This document shows positions 15,941 through 26,314 of a stretch of DNA of 41,301 nt, in pieces; position 1 is the stretch's first letter, and every line of letters starts with the position of its first letter. The stretch covers positions 22,857 to 64,157 of the forward strand of contig NZ_CADDIL010000002.1 of NCBI RefSeq assembly GCF_902809815.1, written 5' to 3'. A program made the position numbers and the translations under genes. Below the pieces are notes generated by a model. That model did not search any database, had not been told where the DNA came from, and saw only the letters and a program-made list of their open reading frames with translations. The stretch comes from Spiroplasma endosymbiont of Danaus chrysippus (GTDB taxonomy: Bacteria; Bacillota_I; Bacilli_A; Mycoplasmatales; VBWQ01).

Positions 15941-17315
15941 GGGAATGTTTAGTAATCTGTGTGACTTACAAAAATAACTATGTTTAATTAATTCTAGTAA
16001 ATATAATTTATATATCTAGAAAGAGTGAGTTACAGATGGCTAAAAAAGATAATGTTAATAACAATGATCCAATATCAAAAGCAGTAGATTTATTATTAGA
16101 AAATACTGAGGATTTAACAACAGTTTTTAAAGAGGGAGGCTTATATAAAGAATTAACTAAACGATTGGTAGAAAAAATGTTGAATTCTGAGATGCAAAAT
16201 TATTTAGGACACGAAAGAAATCAACGCAGTAATAATGACAATGTTCGTAATGGTACAACATCAAAAAAATTAATAACTCAACAAGGTAAAATTGAAATTG
16301 ATGTACCAAGAGATCGTAATAGTAATTTTGAACCAGTAATAATCACAAAAAGACAGAGAAGATTTGATGGTTTTGATCAACAAGTTCTTTCACTATATGC
16401 AAAAGGTATGACTTTATCAGATATTAGAATGCAGTTGCAAGAGTTATATGATGGCGCAGATATTAGCGAAAGCGTAATTAGTCAAATTACTGATGATGTC
16501 ATTGATGATGTCAAAGCATGGCAAAATCGTCCATTAGATAGTGTTTATCCAATCATTTATTTTGATTGTATCGTAGTTAAAGTACGTCAGGATAAACGTA
16601 TTATTAACAAATCAGTTTATATAGCTTTAGGAGTTGATTTAGAAGGTAAAAAAGATGTTTTAGGTTTATGAATTAGTGAAAATGAAGGTGCTAAATTCTG
16701 ATTAAATAATTTTACAGAAATGAAAAATCGAGGCTTAAATGATATTCTTATTGCTTGTAGTGATAATTTAACAGGCATGTCAGAGGCAATACAATCAGTT
16801 TATCCTAAAACTGAACATCAATTATGCATAGTTCATCAAATTAGAAATAGCTTAAAATATGTTTCATACAAACATCGAAAGTCTCTAGTTATCGATTTAA
16901 AGCCAATTTATACAGCATGTAGTGAAGAACAAGCAATGCAAGCTTTAGAATCATTTGAAAGTAAATGAAATAAACAATATCCACAAATTGCTAAATCTTG
17001 ATATAAAAATTGAGAAAATTTAATGGTTTTTATTAGTTATCCAGCAGAAATTAAAAGGGTAATTTATACTACAAATGCTATTGAATCTGTTAATAGCCAA
17101 TTACGAAAAGTTATTAGAAATAAAAAAGTTTTTCCTAATGATATGGCAGTTTTTAAAATTTTTTACTTAGCAATTGAAAATATCACAAAAAAATGAACAT
17201 TGCCTATTCAAAATTGAAATACAGCAATTGCTCATTTTATGATAAAATTTGAAGACAGAATTAATCTGAACTAGTACTTTGTAAAACAAAGAAACACAGA
17301 TTACTAAAAAGCCTC
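15941..17315 (+). mobile_element. IS256-family element, copy 3 (complete)
   Basis: 1375 bp, the same termini as copy 2, intact transposase, flanked by TTAGGGCT. It differs from copy 2 at a few positions near the start of the transposase ([11 protein letters not shown] versus [11 protein letters not shown]). Confidence 0.96.
16036..17274 (+). CDS. IS256-family transposase
   Basis: 412 residues, the same DDE landmarks as in 7743-8981 (Asp in IIYFDCIV, Asp in ACSDNLTG, Glu in NAIESVNS). Intact and probably active, since its element carries a clean target duplication. Confidence 0.95.
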
Positions 17316-17402
17316 TTAGGGCTGTTTATTTTTTTTTAATACTAAACCATATAAATTTTTATTTCGTTTGTCTATGAGCAAATTAGATACCTTATAATAT
17401 AT
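17316..17402. other. Short spacer after IS256 copy 3
   Basis: Contains the right half and T run of the split HMG terminator, then AT-rich sequence without a gene up to the stop of the 17403 pseudogene. Confidence 0.5.
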
Positions 17403-18477
17403 TTACATTTGTGGTGACTTTTGTTGATATAGACTTGTTGAAGGTTGATTTTGTAAATCCATGGAGTTTATTTCATATTTTTTATTTTCATTCAAAAAAT
17501 TACTAATTCCTTTTATTTTTTTAAATTGCTCTTTATTTTTTTCTAAATATTTTTTTAAGTCATTTGAATAATTTGTTTTAGAATCACTAGATTTTAATAC
17601 AAAAGCATTTACATGTCCAACGCGAATAAAATTTGCTACTGGCAAAGCTTTACTTTCATAACTTTTTGAATTATTCAATTTACAATAAATTTCATTATTA
17701 TAAGGAATAACAGAAACAACAGGTGAAAAATTAGGTAATAAAAATGCTTCTATTTCAATATTTTCTTGCTTTTGTATACTGTCTTTTACTTTTTGCATAA
17801 TAAATGTTAAAGAACGTGTTATCGATTGTCTTGGAAAAGGAGTTACAATGAAATATTTTTTATCTTTAATAGGCAATAATATTAATTCATCCTGTGAATT
17901 TTCAACTTTTAATCTTTTCTGAGATACAATTATGTTTCCTTTTTTCACGCAACTATACAAATTTCCTAGGAAATTTGTATTAATTATTTCATTCATTAAA
18001 TTTATACTGTAATCAATTAATGGATTATATGTTTGTATTGTACATGTAAATGGAAAATTTAAATCAATTAGTTTTGATAAATTCTTAATTCATTATCTAG
18101 AAAATCTAGAAAATCAATAATTTCGTTATCTTTTAAATTAAAATTAAAATTTCTTTGAACCAATAATTTAAAACTTTGATATGCTTCCTTAACGCTTTCA
18201 TCATTAGGAGCAAATATAGACACTTTTTCAGAAAGTATACAAGATAAAACAAAAAATAACTGTTCTTTCTTTAAATTTACTAAAGGATTAATTATTTCAA
18301 ATAGTAGTTCTGAAGAAGGTTGTTTATTTGCTTCGCATTTTTTAGACGAAATTTTAGTAAAAAATAATTTTTCACATTTAATGAGTTTTTGAATATATTG
18401 AAAAATTATTAATCCCTCTTCTGTTAATTTTTCTGGTAAATCATTACTTGTTTTATAAAAACTTGAAATTTGAGTTA
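17403..18477 (-). pseudogene. Hypothetical plasmid protein, 5'-truncated by IS3 and frameshifted
   Basis: Two phases join into one coding stretch. The upstream part reads TQISSFYKTSNDLPEKLTEEGL... to LDNEL at about 18085, where a single missing A shifts the frame. It continues KNLSKLIDLNFPFTCTIQTY...MNEIINTNFLGNLYSC... to the stop at 17403. The end DLQNQPSTSLYQQKSPQM matches the tail of 1121-1603. The 5' end is cut at 18477 by IS3 copy a, and no start is seen beyond it. No family recognised; at least 350 residues originally. Confidence 0.65.
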
Positions 18478-19618
18478 GGTGGTTAGCCCTAAATACTGGA
18501 CCACTTTTGGATAGACAGTTTTAAATTTTTATTTGTGAAATTGGTGGTTTTAGAAATTTAGAATGTATTCTTTCGTAATTATAAAACATAATATATTGGT
18601 TTACATCATTTATAGCTTCATTGAGAGAAAAATATTGATTTGAACCTTTAGGTAGTCATTCTTGAGATAAATGAGAAAATCAGTTTTCAGATATTACATT
18701 GCCACCAATATCATAAGGTTGTTTTTTGCTTAAAATTATTTGCTTATCAGCAGCTCAATTTGTGATGTCTTGACAATAAAATTCGTTGGCGTTATCTGAG
18801 TGTAAAATAACGTTTTTTACTTGGTTTCAAGAGAATTGTTGATTTATTTTTTCAAGTGCAGGAAGGATTAAATCTTGATAGGATTTGTTTGAACATGTAT
18901 TATAGCTTACAATATTATTTGAATAAAAATCAATAATTACAAAAAGATATAATCAACCTTCTTTAGTATTTATTTGTTTAGTGTCCATTGATCAAATTTG
19001 ATTTGAAGAGGTTGTACTTTTATAATCTTTGTTTACTTTATCCATTGTAGGTATTCACTTATTTGGATTTTTTTTGTTTTTAGGATAGTTATTTTTAGTT
19101 TGTTTTAATCCTTGAAGATTGTGATCTTTCATAATTTTTCGCATTTGTTTTGTTGATAATTCTAGATTTAAAATAATATGTTTGTATTGTTTTAATCATT
19201 CTTTAAATGCTGAAAAAATTCGTAAATAGCCATAAATTTGTCCTTTTCTTGTAAAATGAAATTCAAGTAAAAGTTGGCATAATTCTTGATATTTATGTGT
19301 ACAATTACTAATTTGATTTTTTTCTTTTTTAATAGGGTTTTGTTTGTTTTTTACAAAATAATATGTTGATCGGTTTAGTTGAAGATGTTGGCAAAGATAT
19401 CTAATTGAATATTGGTTTTTGCTATCATCAATAATTTGAATTTTTTGTTTGATATTTAACTTGTTAATTACTAATGCTATTTGTTTAATTTTATCCATTA
19501 TTAAAAATCCTTTCATGTCAAAATTAGTGTTAATTTTATAACACAATTGTTTTTCGAATACATTCAAGTTTTTTTTAAATTAATGGTCTAGTAAAAAGGG
19601 CTAAGTAGCAAGTAGCAA
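18478..19618 (-). mobile_element. IS3-family element, copy a
   Basis: A 1141-bp unit that recurs almost identically at 35954-37094 and 40183 onward. The left end is GGTGGTTAGCCCTAAATACT, and the right end read inward contains TACTTAGCCCTTTTTACTAG, giving an imperfect inverted repeat around TTAGCCCT...TACT.GACCA. No clear target duplication can be assigned, so the exact outer base is uncertain by a few bp. Confidence 0.85.
18521..19498 (-). CDS. IS3-family transposase (OrfB-like, rve domain)
   Basis: Read with UGA = Trp, the frame runs through to TAA 18521 (325 residues). ATG 19498 is chosen because AAAGGATTTTTAATA precedes it; upstream in-frame Met codons exist to 19567. An HTH_21-like part (RKGQIYGYLRIFSAFKE, LSTKQMRKIMKDH) is followed by the DDE core: Asp in IWSMDTKQIN, Asp in ILHSDNANEFY, Glu in GGNVISENWFSHL. 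No separate orfA with a frameshift window is visible, unusual for IS3. Confidence 0.88.
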
Positions 19619-19661
19619 TATTTTAAAGAAAAAAGATAAACCTAAAAGTAAAGATAAATAA

Positions 19662-19815
19662 AAATGATTATAGTCCCAGTAAGTTCACTGGGACTATAAT
19701 TTGGGTGAGCCACGTAGTGGCGAGGGACGAAGTCCCTATATACTTGTTAGTATAGGTAATCCTGTGCAAGAGAGTATAGCTCTCGAATTCCCAACCCTAG
19801 CTGTTGGGGTTTTTT
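19662..19815 (-). ncRNA. Structured RNA motif, copy 3, with own terminator
   Basis: On the minus strand the motif begins with a P1 (CCCAAC / GTTGGG), P2 GAGAG-CTATA-CTCTC, and the block TTGCACAGGATTACCTATAC. Instead of the AT palindrome it continues into hairpins AGGGAC-TTCG-TCCCT and GCCAC-TAC-GTGGC, and ends with a 14-bp terminator (ATTATAGTCCCAGT and complement, 19667-19700) plus T-rich tail. No gene follows before IS3 at 19618, so this copy would make a free ~150-nt RNA. It lies 40 bp downstream of the SNF2 gene on the same strand. Confidence 0.6.
19667..19700 (-). terminator. Strong terminator of RNA motif 3
   Basis: A 14-bp perfect stem ATTATAGTCCCAGT / ACTGGGACTATAAT with a 6-base loop, followed on the minus strand by CATTTTTATTTAT. 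It is the most stable hairpin in the window by eye. Confidence 0.8.
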
Positions 19816-19857
19816 ATATAATTTTAATAATTTTAAAATGTTTTATATTTCTTAAAT

Positions 19858-22800
19858 TTAAATAGGTGTTAATAAATTCATTAATTCAGTTTCTGTTAAA
19901 TTAGTAATCAATTGTGTATCATTATTACCATCAAATACTGAATTAATAATGTCTAATTTTTTATTTTGAATAGTAATGATTTTTTCTTCAATTGTTCCTT
20001 TAGTAATTAATTTTATTACTTGAACAACCTTTTTCTGTCCAATGCGATGAGCACGGTCTGTTGCTTGATTTTCAATGGAAGGATTTCATCAAGGATCAAA
20101 ATGAATTACAACATCTGCTGATGTTAAATTTAAACCAACTCCACCAGCTTTTAAAGAAATTAAAAAAACACTAATATTGGTATTATTATTAAATTCTTCC
20201 ACCAATAATACTCGTGATTTAGAATCCGTTTTACCATCTAAATATAAATAATTAATTTTTAATTTTTTTAAAATTGGTATTATTTGTTTTAATATTTTAG
20301 TAAATTGAGAAAAAATTAAAATTTTATGTTTAAAAGAAATAAGTTCTTCTAAAATATCATGTAAAATATTAAGTTTAGCACTTTCTTGTTCATAATTATT
20401 ATCAACAATGCCGGGATCACAGCAAATTTGTCGCAAGCGCATTAATGCAGTAAGAAATCGAATTTTGTTTTTATTAAAATTTTTATTATTAATAGAATCT
20501 TCTAATTCCTTGCGTGCTGCCATAGCATAAGCCGCATAGATTTTTTTTTGACGAGAAGTCATTTCAACAATAACTTTATTTTCTATTTTGTTAGGTAATT
20601 CAGTAATAACTTCATTTTTTAAACGACGTAAAATAAATGGTTTTGTTTTATTAATTAATTGTGTTAATAATACTTTATCTTGTTTACGAGTGATAGGTAT
20701 TTCATATTGTTTTTGAAATTTATGGTGTGAAAGCAATAACCCTGGTAGTACAAAATCAAAAATTGATCATAATTCGGTTAAATTATTTTCAATTGGTGTT
20801 CCAGTTAAAGCAAATTTAATTGTAGAATTAATACCTTTTGTTACTTTAGCATTTAATGAAGTGGGATTTTTAATATGTTGCGCTTCATCAATAAAACAAT
20901 GTGAAAATGATAAACTCTCATATTCAATAAAATCACGACGTAATAATGGATATGATGTAATTAATATTTGGTAATTTTTATAATTTTTTAAAATTTCTTT
21001 ACGTATTTGTTTAGTTCCATCAACGATAATTTTTTTTAATTGTGGGGCAAACTTTTTCAATTCATTTTTTCAATTATAAATAATCGAAGCAGGAGCGATA
21101 ATGAGGATTGGCTTCATATGTAAATTTAACTCATATTCTTTAACAATATAACTAATGGTTTGTAAAGTCTTCCCAAGACCCATTTCATCAGCTAAAATAC
21201 CACCAAAACCAAATAATGCTAATGTTTTTAATCATTTATGTCCTTTAATTTGATAATCACGAAGAACAGCATTTAATGAAGATGAAACAGTAATATTATT
21301 ATCATTAAAATTTGTAATTTTTGTAATTAACTCAGTAAAGTATAAACTCTTATTAAGAGATACATCTTTAAAATTAGATAATTCTTCATTCAAAAAAGGA
21401 GCATGATATTTAGGAATTAAAAATTTACCAGTTGCAAAATTTTCTAATGGTATATCAAACTTATCTGATAATTTAACGAAGTTTATTAATGTTTTATTTT
21501 GTAAATCAACAATATTGCCATTTTCTAAACGGTGATATTTTTTTTCATTTTTTATTGAAATAAACATTGATTTAAGTTCGTTTTGTGTAATATTTTCTAA
21601 ACTAAAATTAAATTCTAAAAGTTGTTGATTTTCATTAATACTAATATTTGAACTATTAATTTTTGTTTTTAGTAATCGCACATTTTTAAAATTTTCAGTA
21701 TAGTAAATAATTGATTGCTGTTCTATTACAAATAAAAGATTAGATACCAATTTAATAATTGATTCTAAATCATTTAATACCAATTTATCACCAATTTTTT
21801 CAAAAGGCAGTGTAGAAAAAAGATATAAGTAATTTTTCTCTTTTATGTAATCACGAATAACAATTTTATTTGGATTACTACTACTATCATTAATATCAAA
21901 AATAATATCATCATATTTGAAAACATATTTTAAAATAACATATTCTCCATCAAAATCAAAATAACTTTCAATAATTAGTTTAGTATTAATAATATTATTA
22001 GTGATTATTGGATCAATAACAATAATATTGTTATTATGTTTTAATAACGGTGAAATTATATATTGTATAACGTCTTGTTTATCATTTTCATCAAATAATA
22101 TTTGATTTTGAGAATTCATAGTTTGTAAAATTTTACAATTATTTTTTTGATTATTTGTTAAAAATAAAACTTTTTTATTTTCTAAAATACTTTGTAGTTT
22201 TGAGCTTAAAAATAAAGGTTTTTCTTTTTGATTACTAATAATTATCTGGTTATTAACTAAACTAATATTTAATTTTGATTCATAGTTTTCTTCGGTAATT
22301 AAAATGTCATTATATATTGCTCTTAAATATATTAAGTCTATTGTTTCACCTTTTATTTTTTTTAAAAGGCGTTCTAATTGAACTGGTAATAACCTAAATT
22401 TACTATTATTATCCTCAAAATTATAAAAATTAATAATGTTCCCATTAGGTAATTTCATATTAAATATTTCAAATTCATCATACAAAAAATTAACAATTTT
22501 TTGTAAATTAATAGATAATTTTTGTTCTTGTTTATTCAATGAAAAGCCATATTTTTTAAAAAATGTTTTTTGCTCAAAAATAGTAGGGCTAATATCAGTA
22601 ATCAATTTAATAAATTCAAAAATATTTTTAACTTCAAATAATTGATTAATACCAACTTTAAGTTGTAATTTTGCTAATGACATATTTTCAATAATAATTA
22701 TAATATTACATTTTACTATAGGAATCATTGAATTTTCGTTTTGTTTTTCTTGGTTTTTAAAAAAAGAAATTAAATTTTTGTGTTCATTTTCTAAACCTGA

Positions 22801-23142
22801 TCAAATTAAAAATTGATTTGATGATTTATGATAACAATAAATTAACGAAGCAATGATGTGTTTACAAGTTGCATTATTAATTTGAAAATACATGCAATCA
22901 CAATATTTGTTAGTAAAATTAATATCACCATCATAAAAATCAAAATATAAATTTACTTCGTATTCTTCCTGACTTTGTGAAGATAATACTTCACATTCAA
23001 TTATTAATGATTGATTTTTTGCATTATTATTTATCTTTTTGTTTATTAGTTTAATACTGTTATTTTTATACATAATTAAACCACGATTAAAAATAGAATT
23101 TGAAACTTGTTCTTTAATAAATTCAAGATTAAATTTTGACAT
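19858..23142 (-). CDS. SNF2-family helicase with SWIM zinc finger
   Basis: One 1094-residue frame (UGA = Trp). The start MSKFNLEF is chosen for its ribosome site AAAGGAAAACATA; an upstream in-frame Met at 23187 is less likely. Residues ~81-95 form a SWIM finger (CDC...CKH). Then come a long SNF2-N-type region, the helicase core from ~residue 630: [13 protein letters not shown] (motif I), [10 protein letters not shown] (II), [10 protein letters not shown] (III), [23 protein letters not shown] (V), and DRAHRIGQ (VI). These enzymes use ATP to move along DNA and remodel protein-DNA complexes (RapA/YwqA relatives). Intact, with no frameshift. It probably belongs to the chromosome and is flanked by element debris on both sides. 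Confidence 0.93.
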
Positions 23143-23246
23143 TATGTTTTCCTTTAAATTAATATTTTTTAAATTATCTTTTAACATTTTATTTTTTATA
23201 AAATTTTGTTACTGCATTATCAAATAATTTTTGATAACACTTTCCA

Positions 23247-23274
23247 CTACAATATATAAATTTATATATTGTAG
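23247..23274. terminator. 28-bp palindrome between parA and SNF2 gene
   Basis: CTACAATATATAAA and its complement form a perfect palindrome followed on the plus strand by TTTTAATTGC and preceded by a weak A run. It may end the parA transcript or act as an operator before the SNF2 gene. Confidence 0.45.
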
Positions 23275-23330
23275 TTTTAATTGCTACTTAACTATCTTAT
23301 TGAAATGAAGATTGAAGATACATTATTATT

Positions 23331-24108
23331 TTATATAATTTCTTTAATAAGTTCTTCATAAGCTTGTTTTTGACGTCAATAGTATTGACTATCTCAAATA
23401 CTACTTAAATCATTTTCAGTTTTAATAAATGTATCAGAATGCTTAATATTGGTATTTACTAAATAATTGCTATATTTTTTTCTTTTAGTCAATCTAATAT
23501 ATTAGATGTATTTTCATTATCCTTTATATTATTAAAAACTAATTTAATTATAGGCATATATCTTTTGTTAATATTAGTAATATAATTCAAAGTATTTTGT
23601 AAATCAACTATACCCTTATAACTACCTATACCACTATTTATTGGAATTAATATTAAATCACTAATTAATAAATAATTTAAACTTAATTCATCTACTGTTG
23701 GCGGATAATCAATTAACACAACACATAATCATAAATATCAAAAATATTTTTATTAATTTTATATATTAAGTCTCCAATTAAATATTTTTCTTTTTCTTCA
23801 TATAAATCTTTTATTAAAAAAATTGATTTTCTAACATTTTCACTAGAAGCAATAATATCTATATTTTTATACTTAGATTTTTGAATAATTTTATCAATAC
23901 TTATATCTTCAACAGAAGCAATTATTTTCGCCATTGTCTTTTTAATGTCTGTATTATCTTGTTGTAATTCTAATGTTATAGTACCTTGACTATCTAAATC
24001 AATAACCAAAACTTTTTTATTTTCTAAAGCTAATTTATAAGCAATGTTTTTACAAAGGGTAGTTTTACCAACCCCACCTTTTTTGTTACAAAAACTAATC
24101 ATTTTCAT
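23331..24108 (-). pseudogene. parA: ParA ATPase with two frameshifts
   Basis: ATG 24108 (MKMISFCNKKGGVGKTTLCK; ribosome site GGAAAGGAAAC) has the full deviant Walker A and VLVIDLDSQGT. At about 23717 a tandem duplication of GTGTT inserts five bases and breaks YDYVLIDYPPT. A second shift in an A run near 23480 separates the C terminus (HSDTFIKTENDLSSIW...AYEELIKEII, TAA 23331). The protein is the closest relative of the truncated parA at 14291 (shared KNIAYKL, YDYV, DYPPT and C terminus). It overlaps the upstream gene by 14 bp. Confidence 0.85.
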
Positions 24109-24364
24109 TTTTTTTGTTTCCTTTCCCATAACGTTCTCTGAGAATTTCATTCATTAGAGTTTTATATAGTCACTTTTTTTCTTTAGCTTCTTTTCTAAAA
24201 GCTTCAACAAGTTCTTTTTCACAATACATATTAGGTATCATATCTGTTGTAAATCTTTTATCTTTTACTTTTGAATTTTCTTTTGAAAAAGCTGCAGTAT
24301 TTTCTACACGTTCCAATATTTTATTTTTTATACCATTTTTGGTTTCAATTGGCATTCTTTTCAC
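24095..24364 (-). CDS. ParA-linked ribbon-helix-helix protein
   Basis: 89 residues with UGA = Trp, start ATG 24364 after AAAGGAGTGAAAAGA. Residues ~35-75 (MIPNMYCEKELVEAFRKEAK, WLYKTLMNEILRERYGK) fit an Arc/CopG-like fold for DNA binding. Its end overlaps the parA start, which indicates translational coupling; it is likely the partition partner and repressor. The palindrome-rich AT tract just upstream (24365-24537) is the expected binding region. Confidence 0.65.
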
Positions 24365-24537
24365 TCCTTTATATATTGATTATATATTATTTTATATATT
24401 TTATTCGTAAAATATATTTTACAATAATAAATATAACTTTATCTTATATTTGTAAAATATGTAAAATTAATAAAATATATTTTATAATTAATTTTTTAAT
24501 ATATTAAAAAATTATTCTGTGATTAAAATATGATATT
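24365..24537. promoter_or_regulatory. AT-rich palindromic region between rep and par genes
   Basis: No gene. It contains the perfect palindrome GTAAAATATATTTTAC (24407-24422), further near copies of TAAAATATATTTTA (around 24470-24485) and repeated TTGTAAAATATG/GTAAAATT half-sites. Such a tract between rep and a par operon is typical for iterons, a parS-like centromere, or the par operator. Which one cannot be told. Confidence 0.5.
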
Positions 24538-25248
24538 TTAATCATTATCAATATTTTTCAAAATATTTTGTAGTTGTTTATCATTTAAAATTGTTTTTTC
24601 AATTATTTTACTTTTTGGTTTTGAACCACTTTCAGTAAAATCATTTGCTGTTAGTTTTGATTTATCCGCATATACTTTATATTCTTTTTTAGTTGGTACT
24701 TTTTCTAATTCAGGATTTTGAGCATTAAATTTTTCTAAATCTAAATGCGTATTTAAAATAATTTTGTTATATTTTCTACCAACTTTTATCAATTCATAAG
24801 TAAAAATAATATCAGTTTTCAACAAATCTTTTTTTACTGATTCTAAAATTTTTGATTTTAAATTATTAATTCTTTTAAAATAATTACAATTTAATGATAA
24901 ATTTAATATTTTAGAAAGTTGTTCAAAATCTCATTCATGTTTAAAATTTGGCATTTTTTTGGTTTTTGCATTAATATACAAATAACTTCGTAAATATTCA
25001 TATAAACGCAATGAATACTTACTTGTAACAGTTTTTGTATATGGCAAATAAACATTTGTATAATCTTTTTTTAAATCTAAATAATATTTTGTAGTTAAAT
25101 CTTTATTCACTTTAAGTTCAACATAACCATTATTCAAACCACCTTCTAAAAATAAATTCACAAATTTAAAATTTCCGGTTTTTTCATCAAATAATAAAAA
25201 TTTTAAACTAGTTAAATTATCTAATTCTTTCATAATTACTGTTATTTC
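24538..25248 (-). pseudogene. Rep_3-type replication initiator, N-terminally truncated
   Basis: The minus strand encodes MKELDNLTSLKFLLFDEKTG... TSKYSLRLYEYLRSYLYIN...WDFEQLSKILNLS...DLLKTDIIFTYELIKVGRKY...KNIDND, highly similar to the Rep part of 4582-5712. It is cut at 25248 by the left end of an IS256 fragment, so the first ~60 residues of the Rep domain are missing. It precedes the RHH-parA pair on the same strand, the usual plasmid order rep-par. Confidence 0.85.
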
Positions 25249-25372
25249 GGGAATGTTTAGTAATCTGTGTGACTTACAAAAATAACTATGTTTAATTAAT
25301 TCTAGTAAATATAATTTATATATCTAGAAAGAGTGAGTTACAGATGGCTAAAAAAGATAATCTTAATAACAA
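25249..25372 (+). mobile_element. IS256-family 5' fragment
   Basis: The left 124 bp of IS256 (GGGAATGTTTAGTAATCTGT... through ATGGCTAAAAAAGATAATCT) match copies 2 and 3, then switch abruptly to unrelated sequence at about 25373. Only the first ~10 transposase codons remain. Confidence 0.92.
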
Positions 25373-25800
25373 TGAATATATTTTGTTTCATAAACATAAT
25401 TAACTTTATATTTTAATAAATAAGCATATTTCATTTTTAATTTCTCCTTTATTTTTTTTATTGTGTTATGATATTGTTAATGAGGTATGTATTTATATAT
25501 AAACCCCCTATTTTTTTAAATAATACAAATGTAATTATTAATTAGATTAATGGGTTCTTTACTGAGCCATAATAAGGCTATTCAAATTAATCTATAATTA
25601 CATTAAGCGATACAGTGTAACATTTTAACTTGCTTAACATTAAATGCTCTTTTATTCTGATATAGAAGTATTTACATAAAGTACTCACTATTAGACTTCT
25701 ACGACAGTTTTATTAAGTTTTAATCTTTTAACAAAAAAAGAACGATAGTTATATCGTTCTTTGTTATTTCTAAATCTATCTATTAAATTAATGCGCTCGT
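25373..25800 (-). mobile_element. Fragment of an unidentified insertion sequence
   Basis: On the minus strand a ribosome site AAGGAG precedes ATG 25435 region (MKYAYLLKYKVNYVYETKY), which is cut by the IS256 fragment after ~20 codons. Upstream lie a long hairpin (AATGTAATTA...TAGATTAAT paired with ATTAATCTATAATTACATT, 25531-25604) and, at 25686-25800, the end that recurs inverted at 501-624. The arrangement (end, leader, start of a gene) suggests the 5' part of an IS and its transposase gene. Family not recognised. Confidence 0.55.
25733..25765. terminator. Hairpin at the unidentified IS end
   Basis: AAAGAACGATA-GTTA-TATCGTTCTTT, 11-bp stem with A and T runs on both sides; the same stem as at 547-572. 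It insulates the element end and would end transcripts entering from either side. Confidence 0.75.
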
Positions 25801-25999
25801 AAATCTATTTAAAATTTTATATATGAAAAAATGATATACAATAAAAGTTATTCAATATAATTTATTAATTAAATTTTTATTATAAAAATTTTTAAAGTTA
25901 GTTTTAAGATAATTGAAGTTAAAAAAATACATAGTAATGTATTTATAAATTACCAAAATTGTTTTTCTTGTAGTAGAATATTTATACAACTAAATAACA
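25801..25999. other. Intergenic region before the nrd leader
   Basis: No gene is visible. It holds a small hairpin (AAATACAT-AGTA-ATGTATTT, about 25925-25944) and a possible promoter: TTGTTT (25959-25964), an 18-bp spacer and TATACA (25983-25988), which would start transcription just before the riboswitch. Confidence 0.4.
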
Positions 26000-26146
26000 A
26001 GGAACTTTAGATGTTCGGGAAAAAGATGAGAATTCTTTGCTGCCCCAGCAACTGTGATGTTAATCAACGTTACAAAACCATTGAAGATAAAACTTTGAGA
26101 AGGGTAACAAGTAAAATGAAGCTAAGCCAGTAGGCCGGTCTAATTT
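26000..26146 (+). promoter_or_regulatory. Cobalamin (B12) riboswitch upstream of nrdF
   Basis: All conserved blocks of the cobalamin aptamer appear in order. CGGGAA (GGGAA box) is at about 26016, and GCTGCCCCAGCAACTGT (consensus GCYGCCCCCGCAACTGT) at 26039-26055. CCATTG (consensus GCCACTG) is near 26078, AAGGG near 26100, and the B12 box AAGCCAGTAGGCCGG at 26124-26138. TTAGA (26007-26011) and TCTAA (26139-26143) close P1. An arm with loop CTGGGTGT (about 26155-26185) follows and may be the kissing loop L13. Binding of cobalamin usually lowers downstream expression. The controlled genes are nrdF and nrdIE. Confidence 0.9.
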
Positions 26147-26250
26147 TTTAAGTAATATTATATTCCTGGGTGTGAATTAATGATTATTTTTAATAATTAC
26201 TTTTATTTTTTAATATTTGTAATTTTAATAAAGTAATTTTTAATAATGAC

Positions 26251-26282
26251 AACATTCTTTATATAATATAGGGGATGTTTTT
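26251..26282 (+). terminator. Candidate attenuator of the nrd leader
   Basis: AACATTC pairs with GGATGTT (one G-U) across a 15-base loop and is followed by TTTTT. Its position between riboswitch and nrdF (ATG 26315) suits a transcription-termination platform. The stem is short, so confidence is limited. Confidence 0.45.
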
Positions 26283-26314
26283 AGTTGTGTAATTAAGTAG
26301 AGGGGTAATAATAA

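Larger units (their letters stand above)
15933..17323. repeat. 8-bp target duplication flanking IS256 copy 3
   Basis: TTAGGGCT occurs at 15933-15940 and at 17316-17323, directly at the two IS ends. An 8-bp duplication is what IS256-family transposition produces, so this insertion is recent and unrearranged. Confidence 0.9.

Noticed and set aside
18473-19622. Target-site duplication of IS3 copy a
   Set aside because: Flanking bases (GAGTTA and TATTTT) do not match, and the exact element ends are uncertain; none could be assigned for copy b either.
22436-22645. Plus-strand frame inside the SNF2 gene
   Set aside because: Antisense to an intact 1094-codon gene, with no ribosome site.
24365-24537. 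CRISPR array
   Set aside because: The repeats are short, irregular and palindromic without spacers of constant length, and no cas genes are present anywhere in the window.
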